Shown: positions 1-11,881 of the stretch, piece by piece
Numbering within the stretch: position 1 is the first letter of the stretch
How the letters are laid out: the number at the start of each line of letters is the position of its first letter
Source of the DNA: Neocallimastix lanati (nom. inval.)
Taxonomy: Eukaryota; Neocallimastigomycota; Neocallimastigomycetes; Neocallimastigales; Neocallimastigaceae
Length of the DNA: 59,534 bases
Assembly: GCA_016946835.1 (NCBI GenBank)
Contig: JACVTC010000117.1
Span: forward strand, 471,501 to 531,034
Direction of reading: 5' to 3'
Translations under genes and position numbers: made by a program
The notes under the pieces: generated by a model
The model's input: only the letters and a program-made list of their open reading frames with translations
Told to the model about the DNA's origin: nothing
Databases searched by the model: none

Positions 1-791
1 GCAAAAAAATAATAGCATTCTTATTGATTTTATTTATTTGTTAAAAAAAAAATAATTTATATATATTTATAGTATAATGAAATCGAAATAGTTAGAGTTA
101 TTATCATTATAATTATTATTATTATAAAATTAATAAATTTTAATATTTAGTAAATAAATGATTATATATATAATGTTATAAATTTTAAAACTAATGAAAA
201 ATAAACAAATAAATAATTTATATATATTTATATTACTAATTATATTTCTATATAACTTAATAATTACTCTTTAAAAAATTGCATAAATATAATAATATAC
301 AATAATGATTTATTAATTCCTCATTTTAAAAAAAAAAAATAAAATTGAAAATAGATCCACTTTTCATTATAATAATTTCTTTATACACAGAATATTAATA
401 ATATTCACACATTTATAAGTTTTTTTTTAATTAATTTTATTATTATTATATTAGATAATCAATTAATCATTATTAGTTATGAAATTTTTTTTTTTTTTAA
501 ATTTACGAATTACATATTTTTTTTTTTCTTTTTTTTATATTATATTCACTTATTTCAAATAATAATTTTTTTGTATTTTTTATTTTCTATTAATTATCCA
601 ATTAAATTTTTAATATTTCTTAAAAAAAAAAAAAAGGGTTTCAAAATTTAGTTACTCTTTCTAAATAAAAAGTAATATTAAATTTCTTATTCGACCTTCC
701 CCTTAAAATAAGGTGAAGGTAAAAAAAAAAAAAAGTGGTAATAAAAATATATATAGTGATATATTTATTAATTATTTTTATATTCCGCTAC
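1..791. other. A+T-rich intergenic region, no gene seen
   Basis: This stretch is almost pure A and T, with many homopolymer runs. I see no reading frame with protein-like composition. The right end (about 680-791) lies downstream of the minus-strand transporter and would hold its 3' UTR. Confidence 0.6.
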
Positions 792-2309
792 TTAAGCCTT
801 ACCAGCCATCTTAGCATCCATTTCATCGATACTAAGACCCTTACATTCAATAACGTAGAATTGAGCGTAAACCCAGGCAAGAAGACAGGCAGCAGCGAAA
901 AGAAGGAAAGTTTTGGTAGACCAGGCCTTCATAAGAGCTGGACCGACGAAAGCAATAATCCAGTTGTTAAGGAAGTTAGAAACGGTACCAACAGCAGAAC
1001 CCTTAACTCTGACACGGAGTGGGAAGACTTCAGCTTGGTAGACCCATGGAACTGGACCCCAAGTCCAGGCGAAGGAGAAGACCATAAGGAAGATACTAGC
1101 GACAGCAAGGTATTGCCACATCTTACCCTTTGAGGTTTGAGTAGAACAAGCCCAGGTAGAAATGTGGAAGACTAACATCATAAGAGAACCAATAACTAAT
1201 AAAGTCTTACGACCTAATCTTTCAATACCCCACATACCAGGGAAAGTGGAAATGAAGTTGACGAAGTTGTTAATGATTGGAAGAACGACAGTAGACATGA
1301 ACTTAGTGAAACCAATTTCATTGTAAATTTGAGATTGGTAGTACATAATGACATTAATACCAGTCCATTGTTGGAAAAGTTGCATTAAGAAGGTAATGAA
1401 AGTACGACGACGAATAACTGGTGAGAAAAGTTCACCGAAGGAAGAAGAACCAGCAGCACGAGTAGCGGCAACATCTTCTTGAATAGCCTTAAGTTCGCTT
1501 TGAACAAGTTCATCAGAAGTAGAAGCAGCATTAAGTTTAGCTAAAACTTCGACGGCTTCTTCATCACGATCCTTAGAACATAACCAACGTGGTGATTTTG
1601 GAAGGAAACTCATAAGGATGGCAAGACCAAGACCTGGAACAACTTGGAATAAAAGAGCAAATCTCCATTCAAAGTTTGAAACTTCAGCCCAAATATCAGA
1701 TCTAGCTTTACCTAAGTTTTCTGGTTCAACGTTGGTGTAGTACCAAACAATGGAATTAATACAGGCAGCTACAATAATACCGAAAGTAGTCATAAGTTGG
1801 TAGCAGGAAGAAAGAGTACCTCTAATCTTAGCTGGAGCAACTTCAGAAATATAAGTTGGACAAAGGACACCATTACAACCAATAGAAAGACCGGTAATAA
1901 GACGACCAATGGCAATCATAACCCAGGAACGAATAGATAAACCTTGAATAATAGCACCACAAGTGAAAATACAGGCACCAATCATAATGGTTCTTTGACG
2001 ACCGAATTTTTCACCAAGGTAAGTAGCCATAAGAGCACCACAAAGGGCACCAAGGACGAAACTGGAAGTAATAATACCTTCAAGAGTAGCCTTGTTGTCG
2101 GCTTCCTTTAAATCACGGTACATCATACTAGCAGCATCTTTGGTTGGTTGACCCTTTTCATCAAGACCATCACCATTCCAATGGTGGAATTTGAAGAAGA
2201 TACGGAAGGCATCCATAACAAGAACGACGTTCATGACACCAACTTCATAACCGAAAAGAAGACCCCCAAATGAGGCGGTAAGAGCAACTAAAAATTGAAA
2301 TCTGTTCAT
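792..2309 (-). CDS. MFS sugar porter family transporter
   Basis: A 505-residue, single-exon membrane transporter of the sugar porter branch of the major facilitator superfamily, likely moving hexose or xylose across the plasma membrane. Family signatures are all in place: GGLLFGYEVGV in helix 1 (residues 15-25), GRQRT after helix 2 (103-107), GR-ITG (135-140), EVAPAKIRG (156-164), PKSPRW standing for the usual PESPRW (237-242), QQWTGIN (313-319), ERLGRK (363-368) and a PWVYQAEVFP-R-R-KG block (421-437). The length is typical of the family. The start follows an A-rich leader and no in-frame ATG precedes it. Codons end in C or G far more often than in the other genes here, which suggests strong expression. 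The substrate cannot be told from sequence alone. Confidence 0.93.
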   Translation of the reverse strand: MNRFQFLVALTASFGGLLFGYEVGVMNVVLVMDAFRIFFKFHHWNGDGLDEKGQPTKDAASMMYRDLKEADNKATLEGIITSSFVLGALCGALMATYLGEKFGRQRTIMIGACIFTCGAIIQGLSIRSWVMIAIGRLITGLSIGCNGVLCPTYISEVAPAKIRGTLSSCYQLMTTFGIIVAACINSIVWYYTNVEPENLGKARSDIWAEVSNFEWRFALLFQVVPGLGLAILMSFLPKSPRWLCSKDRDEEAVEVLAKLNAASTSDELVQSELKAIQEDVAATRAAGSSSFGELFSPVIRRRTFITFLMQLFQQWTGINVIMYYQSQIYNEIGFTKFMSTVVLPIINNFVNFISTFPGMWGIERLGRKTLLVIGSLMMLVFHISTWACSTQTSKGKMWQYLAVASIFLMVFSFAWTWGPVPWVYQAEVFPLRVRVKGSAVGTVSNFLNNWIIAFVGPALMKAWSTKTFLLFAAACLLAWVYAQFYVIECKGLSIDEMDAKMAGKA

Positions 2310-4780
2310 TTTTTTTTTTTTTTATTTAAACTTAACTTATTTTTATAAAAATAATTATTAAATAGTTTTTTATCAAAAAAAACTTTTTTTTAACTTAAAC
2401 TAAACTTAAACTAAAAATTATAATATTATTTAAAAATTAAAATAATATTGAATTTTATAAAAAAAAAAAGGTAAATTGGAAATATTTTCGAATTTTTATA
2501 TAAAAAATCTTTAATAATTAGCATATTAATAAGTAATTATATTAATCATACTCAAAATTAAATAGAAATAATAAAATTAATTAATATAATATACAGAGAA
2601 TTATACACAGAAGTATACATAGAAGTAAAATTTTAATTTATTTTTATAAAATACCCGTATTAATTAAATATCATAAATATATATATTTTTTCAAATTATT
2701 ATATTATTAAAATTTATATAATTAAAGTTTAATAAATTATATGAAAAAAATATATAGATAAAAAATATATATATATAAAAATATATTCATTAAAACATAT
2801 TAAATGTAAACAATGACCATCAATCTAATATAAAAATAAATATTTAAAAATAAATTTTAAAAAAATAAAATAAAAGATATATTAAATATTATTAATTTGA
2901 TATATAATAAGCATTATTATTGTTAATAAGATTATTACGAACAAAAACCAAAGAATAAAATATTAAAGCATTAAATTAAAATTATTACAAAAAAATATAT
3001 ATCCTTAAATTAAATTTAATAATAAATATTTAAATTATCATAATAAATAATAATATTAATTATTAAAATAAGTATATATATATCAGTAAATTAAATTTAA
3101 TAATAAATATTTAAATTATCATAATAAATGATAATAAAAAGACCTCTATATTTTTATATTTAATAAATTATTTAAAATTTGAGGTCTTTTTATTATTTAA
3201 ATAATTTATTAAATATAAAAATATAAATATATATATATATATATATTTTTTTTTTATTTTATAATTCATTAAAATTTTATTTTTAGCCTAGTTTTTATAA
3301 CTATTATCATTAATTATTTAAAATAATAATAATTAATAATTAATAAAAATATAAATAAATAAAAAGAGTGGTCATCAAAAATTAAAGAAAAAAAGAAGGA
3401 TATAAAAAAAAGTGATCATTAATCATTAAAAAAAAAATAAAAAATAATAGCTATTAATTATAAACAAAAAATGTAATAAATATTATAATAGTAGTTTGAA
3501 TGTATATTAATTTAAATAAATATATATTATTATTTTTATTTTTTTATTTTTTTTTTGTTTACAATTAATAGTATTATTTTTAGTTCTTTTTAAAAAATAA
3601 AAATAAAAATAAAAACTATTAAAGTCATTTCTTCATATTATGATCATTTAAATTATAAACAAAAAAAATTTTTTTTTATTTATATAATATTAAAAAAGTG
3701 TAACACTATTCGTAGATTTTATTTTTTTTTAAAGGAAAAATTAATTTATAATTGTTTGAGATAAACAAAAAAAATTTTTTTTTCCTTTTTTATTTTTTTT
3801 TGAAAACTATTTTAAAAATTATTATTGAAATAATAATATATATTTTTACAATAAAAGTCAAAACATTAAAATCATAAATAATAATAATAATAATAAATAA
3901 TAAATAATAAATAATAAATAATAAATAAATAATAAATAATTGAATAATAAATAATAAATAATTGAATAATAAATAATAAATAATAAATAATAAATAATAA
4001 ATAATAAATAATAAATAATAAATAATAAATAATAATAAATAATAAATAATTGAATAATAAATAATAATAAATAATATAAATTGATATATAAAAAAAAACT
4101 ATATTTATTTAAGGATATTTCTCCTTGAATTTTAATTTAATTTATTTTCCATTTTTGGTCGAATCATTTCATGATATTAAATTAAAAATTCATTAAATTT
4201 AAATCTACAAGAAAATAAAAAAAAAAAAAAGAAATTAAATCAAAAGAAAAGTTTAAATGTTTTTTTTTTGTTGTTGTTTTTATTATAATATTAAATTATT
4301 AATTTATTTATTAATTATATTAAAGAACGTGTTTTGAATAGCTAATTAAATCCTTATTTATATAAATTATTAACAAAATTTTAAAACTTTATTTAATAGA
4401 AAACTTTCATTTTTGATTCAATTATTGGATAATTTTAAGAATCACTTGTTTTATTTATATTAAATCACTTTACTATTATTAACATTTTTAACTTAAAATA
4501 ATAAAATAATAATTATAATTATTTATTACTATTTTATTTATTTTATAATTATTATTATTATTATTTTTATTAATTATTATTATTATTATTAATTATTAAT
4601 TATTATTATCAATCTTTATATTATTGTTAGATTAATAATTATTTTTACTATTTATTATTTATAATTTATTATTAAATAAAAAATATATTATAGTTTTATA
4701 AAGGATTATATTCAATAAACTATATACCATATATCTATTATATATTATATTTATATCTATTTTATGTATATAACTAACAT
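2310..4780. other. Gene-free A+T-rich region
   Basis: No coding frame is visible. It holds a direct repeat of 43 bases (3006-3048 and 3087-3129), the interlocked inverted repeats at 3136-3225, and AATA/AAT-type microsatellite between about 3875 and 4075. Confidence 0.6.
3136..3225. repeat. Two interlocked inverted repeats
   Basis: Arm pair A is AAAAAGACCTC at 3136-3146 with its complement at 3181-3191. Arm pair B is a perfect 29-base inverted repeat, 3147-3175 with 3197-3225. B's left arm lies inside A's loop and its right arm outside, so the two pairings interlock like a pseudoknot. B's arms are A/T only; A's arms carry G and C. Confidence 0.75.
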
Positions 4781-4859
4781 ATATGTGCAAAAAAAATACC
4801 CTACAAATCATAATTGTAATTAGTTATATTAATTATAATAATTTATCACATAAAATAAT

Positions 4860-5760
4860 AATTATAATTATTTATTACTATTTTATTATTAATTATTATT
4901 TTATAATAATGATTATTATTCTATTTTTATAATTTATGTATTTATATATTTATTATTATTATTATTAATTATTATTATTATTATTATTTATTATTATTAT
5001 TATTATTATTTATTATTATTTATTATTATTATTATTATTTATTATTATTATTATTATTTATTATTATTATTATTATTTATAAATAATAAATAGTAAAAAT
5101 AATAATTAATACTAATAATAATAATAAATATAATAATAATGATTATTATTCTATTTTTATAATTTACCTATTTATATATTTATTATTATTATTATTAATT
5201 ATTATTATTATTATTTATTATTATTATTATTTATAAATAATAAATAGTAAAAATAATAATTAATACTAATAATAATAATAAATATAATAATAATAATAAA
5301 TTTATCACATAAAATAATAATTATTATAATTATTTATTACTATTTATTAATTATTATTTTATAATAATGAATATTATTCTATTTTTATAATTTATGTATT
5401 TATATATTTATTATATTTATTATTATTATTATTTATTATTATTATTATTATTATTTATTATTATTTATTATTATTTATTATTATTATTATTTATAAATAA
5501 TAAATAGTAAAAATAATAATTAATACTAATAATAATAATAAATATAATAATAATAATGATTATTATTCTATTTTTATAATTTACCTATTTATATATTTAT
5601 TATATTTATTATTATTATTTATTATTATTATTATTTATTATTTATTATTATTTATTATTATTTATTATTATTATTATTTATAAATAATAAATAGTAAAAA
5701 TAATAATTAATACTAATAATAATAATAAATATAATAATGATAATAATAAAATAATAATAA
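4860..5760. repeat. Satellite of about 190-230 bp, four copies
   Basis: A complex A+T unit is repeated in tandem. The marker TTCTATTTTTATAATTTA begins at about 4919, 5149, 5377 and 5566, and a second marker, AATAGTAAAAATAATAATTA, follows each. Units differ mainly in the number of ATT triplets between markers. Confidence 0.7.
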
Positions 5761-6250
5761 TAAATAATAATAATAAAATAAATACAATGAAATAATTATA
5801 TATTATTTTTTTATAATTACAATTATTTTATACTGTTATTTTTATACTATTATTTTTTTATTATAATTACGATTTTTTTTTTAGGATTATTTTTATACTA
5901 TTATTTTATTATTAATTGATACTATTATAATTATTATTTCATTGTATTTATTTTATTATTATTATTTTATTATATTTATTTTATTATTATTATTATTATA
6001 TTAAAATATTACTAATAATAAAATCCTTATATAATATTATTAATTATAAAAAAAATATTATTCTAATTATTTAAAATGATATTATTAATTTAGGTATATT
6101 TATAGTAATAATCTCTTAATATTATTATTATTATTATCTAATTAATTAAATAAAAATAAATTTTATAGTTTTAAATAATAAAATATTACTAATTAATATT
6201 TATTTTTTTTTTTTTTAAAGCTATTATTCTTATTTATATTCGTAATATCT

Positions 6251-6510
6251 TTAAAAAAATAAATATTAAATTAAGTAAAACAGGAATATTGATAGATAAA
6301 TAAATAAAACAATATTTTAATTAATAAAATAATGAAATAATTAATAATAAAAAAGTGAATCTATTTTATTAATAATATTTTTAAAAAAATAAATATTAAA
6401 TTAAGTAAAACAGGAATATTGATAGATAAATAAATAAAACAATATTTTAATTAATAAAATAATGAAATAATTAATAATAAAAAAGTGAATCTATTTTATT
6501 AATAATATTT
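6251..6510. repeat. Tandem duplication of 130 bp
   Basis: Positions 6251-6380 and 6381-6510 are the same sequence, head to tail, with no difference that I can see. The lack of divergence points to a recent event. No reading frame is involved. Confidence 0.85.
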
Positions 6511-8017
6511 TTAATAGTAAAAGAAATAATAAAAATGAGAGAATTAAGCCACTAAAAGTAATAATAATAATTTAATTATTAATTATCTTTCTATTATTCT
6601 ATTAAATAATATTATTATAAATATTTTATTATTATTTATTATTATATTTATTACATATTATATTTATTATTTATTATTTATTATTTATTATTATATTTTT
6701 TATATCTTTAAAATGTATTGGAAACTGTTATTTATATATCGATTTTTTATTAATATTTATTATTGATGATGTAAAAAAAAATATTAATATTAAACATAAT
6801 ATATGCATGATTGCTTTTTAATTTGTATTTATAATCTATTTAATATTAATGTCCATTAAAGCTATCTGTAAATAAACAGTACAAAGTTTTCTATGTTATA
6901 TTTTATTTTATTTATTAATATATTGATACAGAAAAATATGAGAAATACTCAAGAATATATCATAGCTGTTTTGTTGTTTATTTAATTTCTGGAGCTATTA
7001 TAATTCAATTAAACAACATAGCTTTGATATTCAATCAACAATATATGAATATATATCAACTAATATATATGCATATATTTTTATATCAAATAATAATATT
7101 CAATAAATAATAAATAATAAATAATAAATAATAAATAATAAATAATAAATAATAAATAATAAATAATAAATAATAAATAATAAATAATAAATAATAAATA
7201 ATAAATAATAAATAATAAATAATAAATAATAAATAATAATGTTCAATTAAATAATGGAAGTATTTATTAATAAATAATTAATAATAAAGAATAAAGAATA
7301 ATTAAATAATTAAATAATTTAATAATAATAAATAATTGAATAATAAATAATAAATAATAATAAATAATAAACAGTAAATAATATATAAAAATAGTAATAA
7401 TAATAATAAATAATAATAATAATAAATGATCATTTAAATAATAATAGAAGTACTTATTAATAAAAAAGAATAAAGAAAATAAAGAAAATAAGGAATAAAG
7501 AATAAAGAATAATTAATAAAATAATAAATATTTAAATAATTATTAAATAATTAAATAATAAATAAATAATAAATAAATAATAAATAAATAATAATAAATA
7601 ATAAATAATAATTAAAAAAATAATAAATAATTAAATAATAAATAAATAATAATAAATAATAAATAAATAATACTAATAAACCATCAAATTATAGGTGTAT
7701 TTATTAATAAATATTAAATATTAAATATTGAATATTGAATAATAAATAATTGAATAATAAATTAAATAATTAAAAAATAATAAATAATAAATAATTGAAT
7801 AATAAAGAATAAAGAATAAAGAATAAAGAATAAAGAATAAAGAATAAAGATAAATATAATTAGAGTTTTACTTAATAATTATAAAACTTTTTTCTTTTTT
7901 TAAAACTTTTTTCTTTTTTTCTTTTTTCTTTTTTTAAACGTTAATTAATAATTTATATTTTATTGAGTGAAATTTATCATTTTGAAATACTTTTCCAAAG
8001 AATTAATAATAATAATA

Positions 8018-8094
<77 letters not shown>

Positions 8095-8802
8095 TAATAA
8101 TAAAAATATTAAAATAACTAATAGCATCAATAAAATTAATTATTAATAAATAATAAAAGTATTTATTAATAATTAACTTTAAATATTTTTTTTAAATATT
8201 ATCAAATATATGGTAGGACATATTATATATATATTATATAAATAATACAGTATATTTATATTTACAATTTATTGTATTATATCAATATAGATTAATATAT
8301 TCATCATCTTTTTTTTTTTTAAAAAAATTTTAAGGTTAATAATTATCAAGAAATATCATAGTTACTATTACTTTTTAATAAAAATTTTATTAATTATTTT
8401 AATTAATAAAATAAAATAATTAAATATTTATTATTAAGATTATATGAAATATTTAATTATATAATAATTAACCTATTTTGTAATATTTAAAGTATTAATT
8501 ATAATTAAAAATCATTCCCAAAAAAAAAAAAAGTTAAATTAATTAAAAAACGATTTTATTAAAAACTATTTTATTAAAAACTATTTTATTAAAAACTTTT
8601 TTCGTATAAAATTTAAAATGTTTTTATTCTCAATATATTTTTAGTCTTTTCGGAAGTTAATATCATTTGTTATATTTAGAGCTAATAAATCAAAAAAAAA
8701 AATAAAAAAATAAAAATAAAAAAAATAAAAATAAAAAAATAAAAAATAAAAATAAAAATAAGAAATAATTCAAACTATATTAAACTAATTTCATAATTTA
8801 AA

Positions 8803-8834
<32 letters not shown>

Positions 8835-8842
8835 TATTAAAA
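6511..8842. other. Gene-free region rich in AATA/AAT microsatellites
   Basis: It holds AATAAAT-type arrays (about 7085-7240, 7540-7680), an AAT array near 8005-8095 and poly-A/T tracts, but no coding frame. The last 35 bases form the A-rich leader of the next gene. Confidence 0.6.
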
Positions 8843-9604
8843 ATGAAATTATCATCAAAATTATTAATCTTACTTTCATTTACTGGTATTTTATCTTCAA
8901 CTATTCCTGAGAATGCTAAATATGCAATTAATAAAATTAGTTATGAAGAAAATATTGAATGTTTTCAATTATTAACAAGTTATGAAGAATGTTTATTTAA
9001 AGAAATTACTAACCTAAAAATGAAAGATTATGATGAAATCTGTAAAACTTATAATTCTGATAAATGTCAAAAATTATATAAGGAAGGTGTTGCTGGTTTT
9101 CCAGCTTGTAAAGAATTAGGTGAAGTCTTGTCTTTCCAAAATCAGGTAATTATTGATAAGGCTGATTATCTATTTCAAAGATATTGCTCAAAAGATGAAA
9201 ATGATAAGTATTGTCCATTAAGTGAATATGACTTTGAAGAAAAAGAGAGTAAAGAAGAATTTGACAATGCTATAAATCAAACTTGTAAATCTAGAAAATG
9301 TATAGATACTGCTATTGAATATTTCAACAAAGAAATTAATTTAGAAAATAAAGTTAATGAATTCCAAAGTAAAATTAAAAATAGTAATATGAAAAGACAA
9401 TTTAATAGTAATGATTTAAAAAGTGAGGAGAAAAAAGAAGCCATTATTAATTTTTTAGAATCAGATTATTGCTCTTCTCAATCTCCAAAGAAGGAAATAG
9501 TTAAAGGTAATTCTAGGGAAATTTCAGAAAATGATGCAATTTCACTTAATTATAGTGGTATCTTCTTTATTACTATTGCTTTACATTTATATTATTTAAT
9601 TTAA
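8843..9604 (+). CDS. Secreted ten-cysteine protein, paralogue 1
   Basis: A 253-residue protein I do not recognise from any named family. It starts with a signal peptide (MKLSSKLLILLSFTGILSST) and ends in a hydrophobic segment after a serine-rich stretch (about 236-253), as in GPI-anchored surface proteins. Ten cysteines lie at 40, 50, 67, 75, 89, 115, 124, 148, 153 and 210. Signatures shared with the two genes downstream are C-S-K/R-D-E-N-x-x-Y-C-P (115-125), TCKS-K/R-KC (147-153) and a KRQ site near 184-186. The start is the first ATG after a long poly-A leader. It is the first of three tandem paralogues and is probably exported to the cell surface; its function is unknown. Confidence 0.85.
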   Translation: MKLSSKLLILLSFTGILSSTIPENAKYAINKISYEENIECFQLLTSYEECLFKEITNLKMKDYDEICKTYNSDKCQKLYKEGVAGFPACKELGEVLSFQNQVIIDKADYLFQRYCSKDENDKYCPLSEYDFEEKESKEEFDNAINQTCKSRKCIDTAIEYFNKEINLENKVNEFQSKIKNSNMKRQFNSNDLKSEEKKEAIINFLESDYCSSQSPKKEIVKGNSREISENDAISLNYSGIFFITIALHLYYLI

Positions 9605-9778
9605 ATATAAAACAAAGTAAAAAAGTTAACTTAAATAAAGTTCTTTTTAGTTTTATATTTATTCTTTATACATCATAAAATATTTATATATATATAATAA
9701 TTTAAAATCATAGTTTAATATAAATATTTTTTTAATTTCAATTTAATTAGTATTTATATTTAAATAATTTTAATTATT

Positions 9779-9811
<33 letters not shown>

Positions 9812-10080
9812 TTTTTTTCTTTTTTGTAAAATATAAAAGAAGTTATTTTATTTATATATTTTTTTTTCTCTTTTAATATTAAACCATAATTATAGATAAT
9901 TATAAAGTAAGAAATAGATATTCATTAATTGTATATAATAAAAAAAAATTTTTTTAAAAAAAAATAATAAAATAAAATAAAATAAAATATAAATTATTCG
10001 TTTCTTTTATTATTATTATTATTATTATTATTTGATTTATATAAGCTATTTAAAATAATTGTTTTATTCATTCATGAAAG

Positions 10081-10118
<38 letters not shown>

Positions 10119-11116
10119 TTATTATTTTATTTTTTAATTGTTATAAAAATAATAATAATAATAATAACATATAATAATAATAATAATAATAATAATAACA
10201 TATAATAATAATAATAATAATAACATATAATAAAGATAAAGTGTTTTAAATTTTATTAATCACAATAAAATTTTTATTTTTTTATTTTTTTTATTTTTTT
10301 TTTTTTATTTTTTTATTTTTTATATATTTATAATAAATAGATAAATAAAATAAATAATAAATAAATAAATTAAATAAAATAAATAAATAGATGACAGATC
10401 AACGAATATAATATATAAATAAATTAAAATATATTTAATTGTATTATATTACAATATATTATATAATATAAATATTAAATATATTGAATACATGAAAAAA
10501 AATAATACAAATACAAAGTTAATATATACAAATTTAGGTCATCCTAAATTTATTATAAAACTTTAATTATTATTAAAATAAAATTATTTGCCAATTTTTT
10601 TTATTTGAAATTTTTATTAATATAACTATTTGAAATATTTTTATTTTTTTTGCTTAATTTTTTTTTTTATATATATAAAATTTTGTATTGTTAATTATTT
10701 TAATTTTCGGTCATTAATATAATAAAAGAATAAAAAAGAAAAAGGAAAAAGTAAAATAATTTTATTAAATAAAAGTAAATAAAATAAAAGAAAAATAAAT
10801 AAATAATAGAAAAATAACCTAAAGTAAATATATATAAAAAAGAAAGAAAAAAGAAAGAAAGAAAGTAAAAAAAAAATATATATATATCATTTAAAAAAAA
10901 AATAAATAATATATAAATAAACAATTTTTACAAATTATATGATAAATTAAAAATCAATTTTTTAAAAAAATTTGAAAAAATCATAAATAAAAATTTATTT
11001 TTAAATTTAAGCAATCAATTAAAAAAAAAAAAATAACAAATATTAAATTTATACATATAATACAACCATATTCTATTTCTAACTAAAGCATTAAAAGTCA
11101 TATATTACTAATAACA
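9605..11116. other. A+T-rich spacer between paralogues 1 and 2
   Basis: No gene seen. It contains ATT/AAT microsatellites (near 9788, 10005 and 10150-10230) and poly-A tracts. A 74-codon minus-strand frame at 10700-10924 encodes only F/Y/L/I and is a composition artefact. Confidence 0.6.
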
Positions 11117-11881
11117 ATGAAACCATTTTCAAAAATCTTTTGTTTTCTTTTTGCTGCTTCCACATTAGCTCTCCAGATTAATACTAATATCAACAATAAA
11201 AATGTAATCACTCAAATTACCTATGATGAAAATGCGGATTGTAAAACTTCTATCGTTGAATATAAAGAGTGCTTTGCAGATAATAAGAGTAAAGTTAATT
11301 TAGAGATTATTGATGAAGTATGTGACAAATTTTTAACTGAAAAATGTAAAAAGTTCTATGAGGAAGGAATTTCTAAACTTAAAGGATGTGAAAAAATATC
11401 AGAGGAAATGTTAAATCAATATACTTTAAAATATGACATAAAAGGTATTGTACTTTCAGAACTTTGTTCCAGAGATGAAAATGGACAATATTGTCCAATA
11501 AGTAAATTTCTTCAATCTGGTTCAACGAATAGACGTGAACTTGATGAATGCATTAATAATACCTGTAAATCCAAAAAATGTGTAGACGATGCTATCGATT
11601 ATACTACTCGTGAAATGGATTTTGATAAAAGATTAAATGATTTTCTAGATAAAACCACATCTTCTAATATAACTTCTTCATCTAATATAAAAAGACAATA
11701 TGATGGTTCAAAAATTTCAGAAGAAGAAGAAAATCAAGCTATTTTAGAATTTTTAAAATCTGATTATTGTTCTGCACATATTACAACTACAGCCAATTCA
11801 AGAAGCGCTGCTATTAGCACTATTCAATATAGTAATGTTTTATTAACCTTTATAGGTTTATTACTTTTCGCTTTAATTTAA
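11117..11881 (+). CDS. Secreted ten-cysteine protein, paralogue 2
   Basis: A 254-residue protein, paralogous to the gene at 8843-9604 and almost the same length. It has a signal peptide (MKPFSKIFCFLFAASTLALQ), then the family's ten mature cysteines in the same order, including CSRDENGQYCP and TCKSKKC, then a KRQ site, an acidic segment and a C-terminal hydrophobic tail (about 236-254) that fits a GPI-anchor signal. The mature N-terminus is asparagine-rich. Identity with paralogue 1 is moderate and concentrated around the cysteines, so the duplication is not recent. Its role is unknown; a fibre-binding or wall-associated surface protein is one possibility. Confidence 0.85.
   Translation: MKPFSKIFCFLFAASTLALQINTNINNKNVITQITYDENADCKTSIVEYKECFADNKSKVNLEIIDEVCDKFLTEKCKKFYEEGISKLKGCEKISEEMLNQYTLKYDIKGIVLSELCSRDENGQYCPISKFLQSGSTNRRELDECINNTCKSKKCVDDAIDYTTREMDFDKRLNDFLDKTTSSNITSSSNIKRQYDGSKISEEEENQAILEFLKSDYCSAHITTTANSRSAAISTIQYSNVLLTFIGLLLFALI

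Noticed and set aside
735-1133. A 132-codon plus-strand frame over the transporter
   Set aside because: Antisense shadow of the well-supported MFS gene, which has all family motifs.
3870-4080. A CRISPR-like array in the AATAAT repeats
   Set aside because: Simple microsatellite with no unique spacers, in a eukaryotic genome.
10700-10924. A 74-codon minus-strand frame rich in F, Y and L
   Set aside because: Low-complexity product of A/T sequence; no conserved motif or leader.
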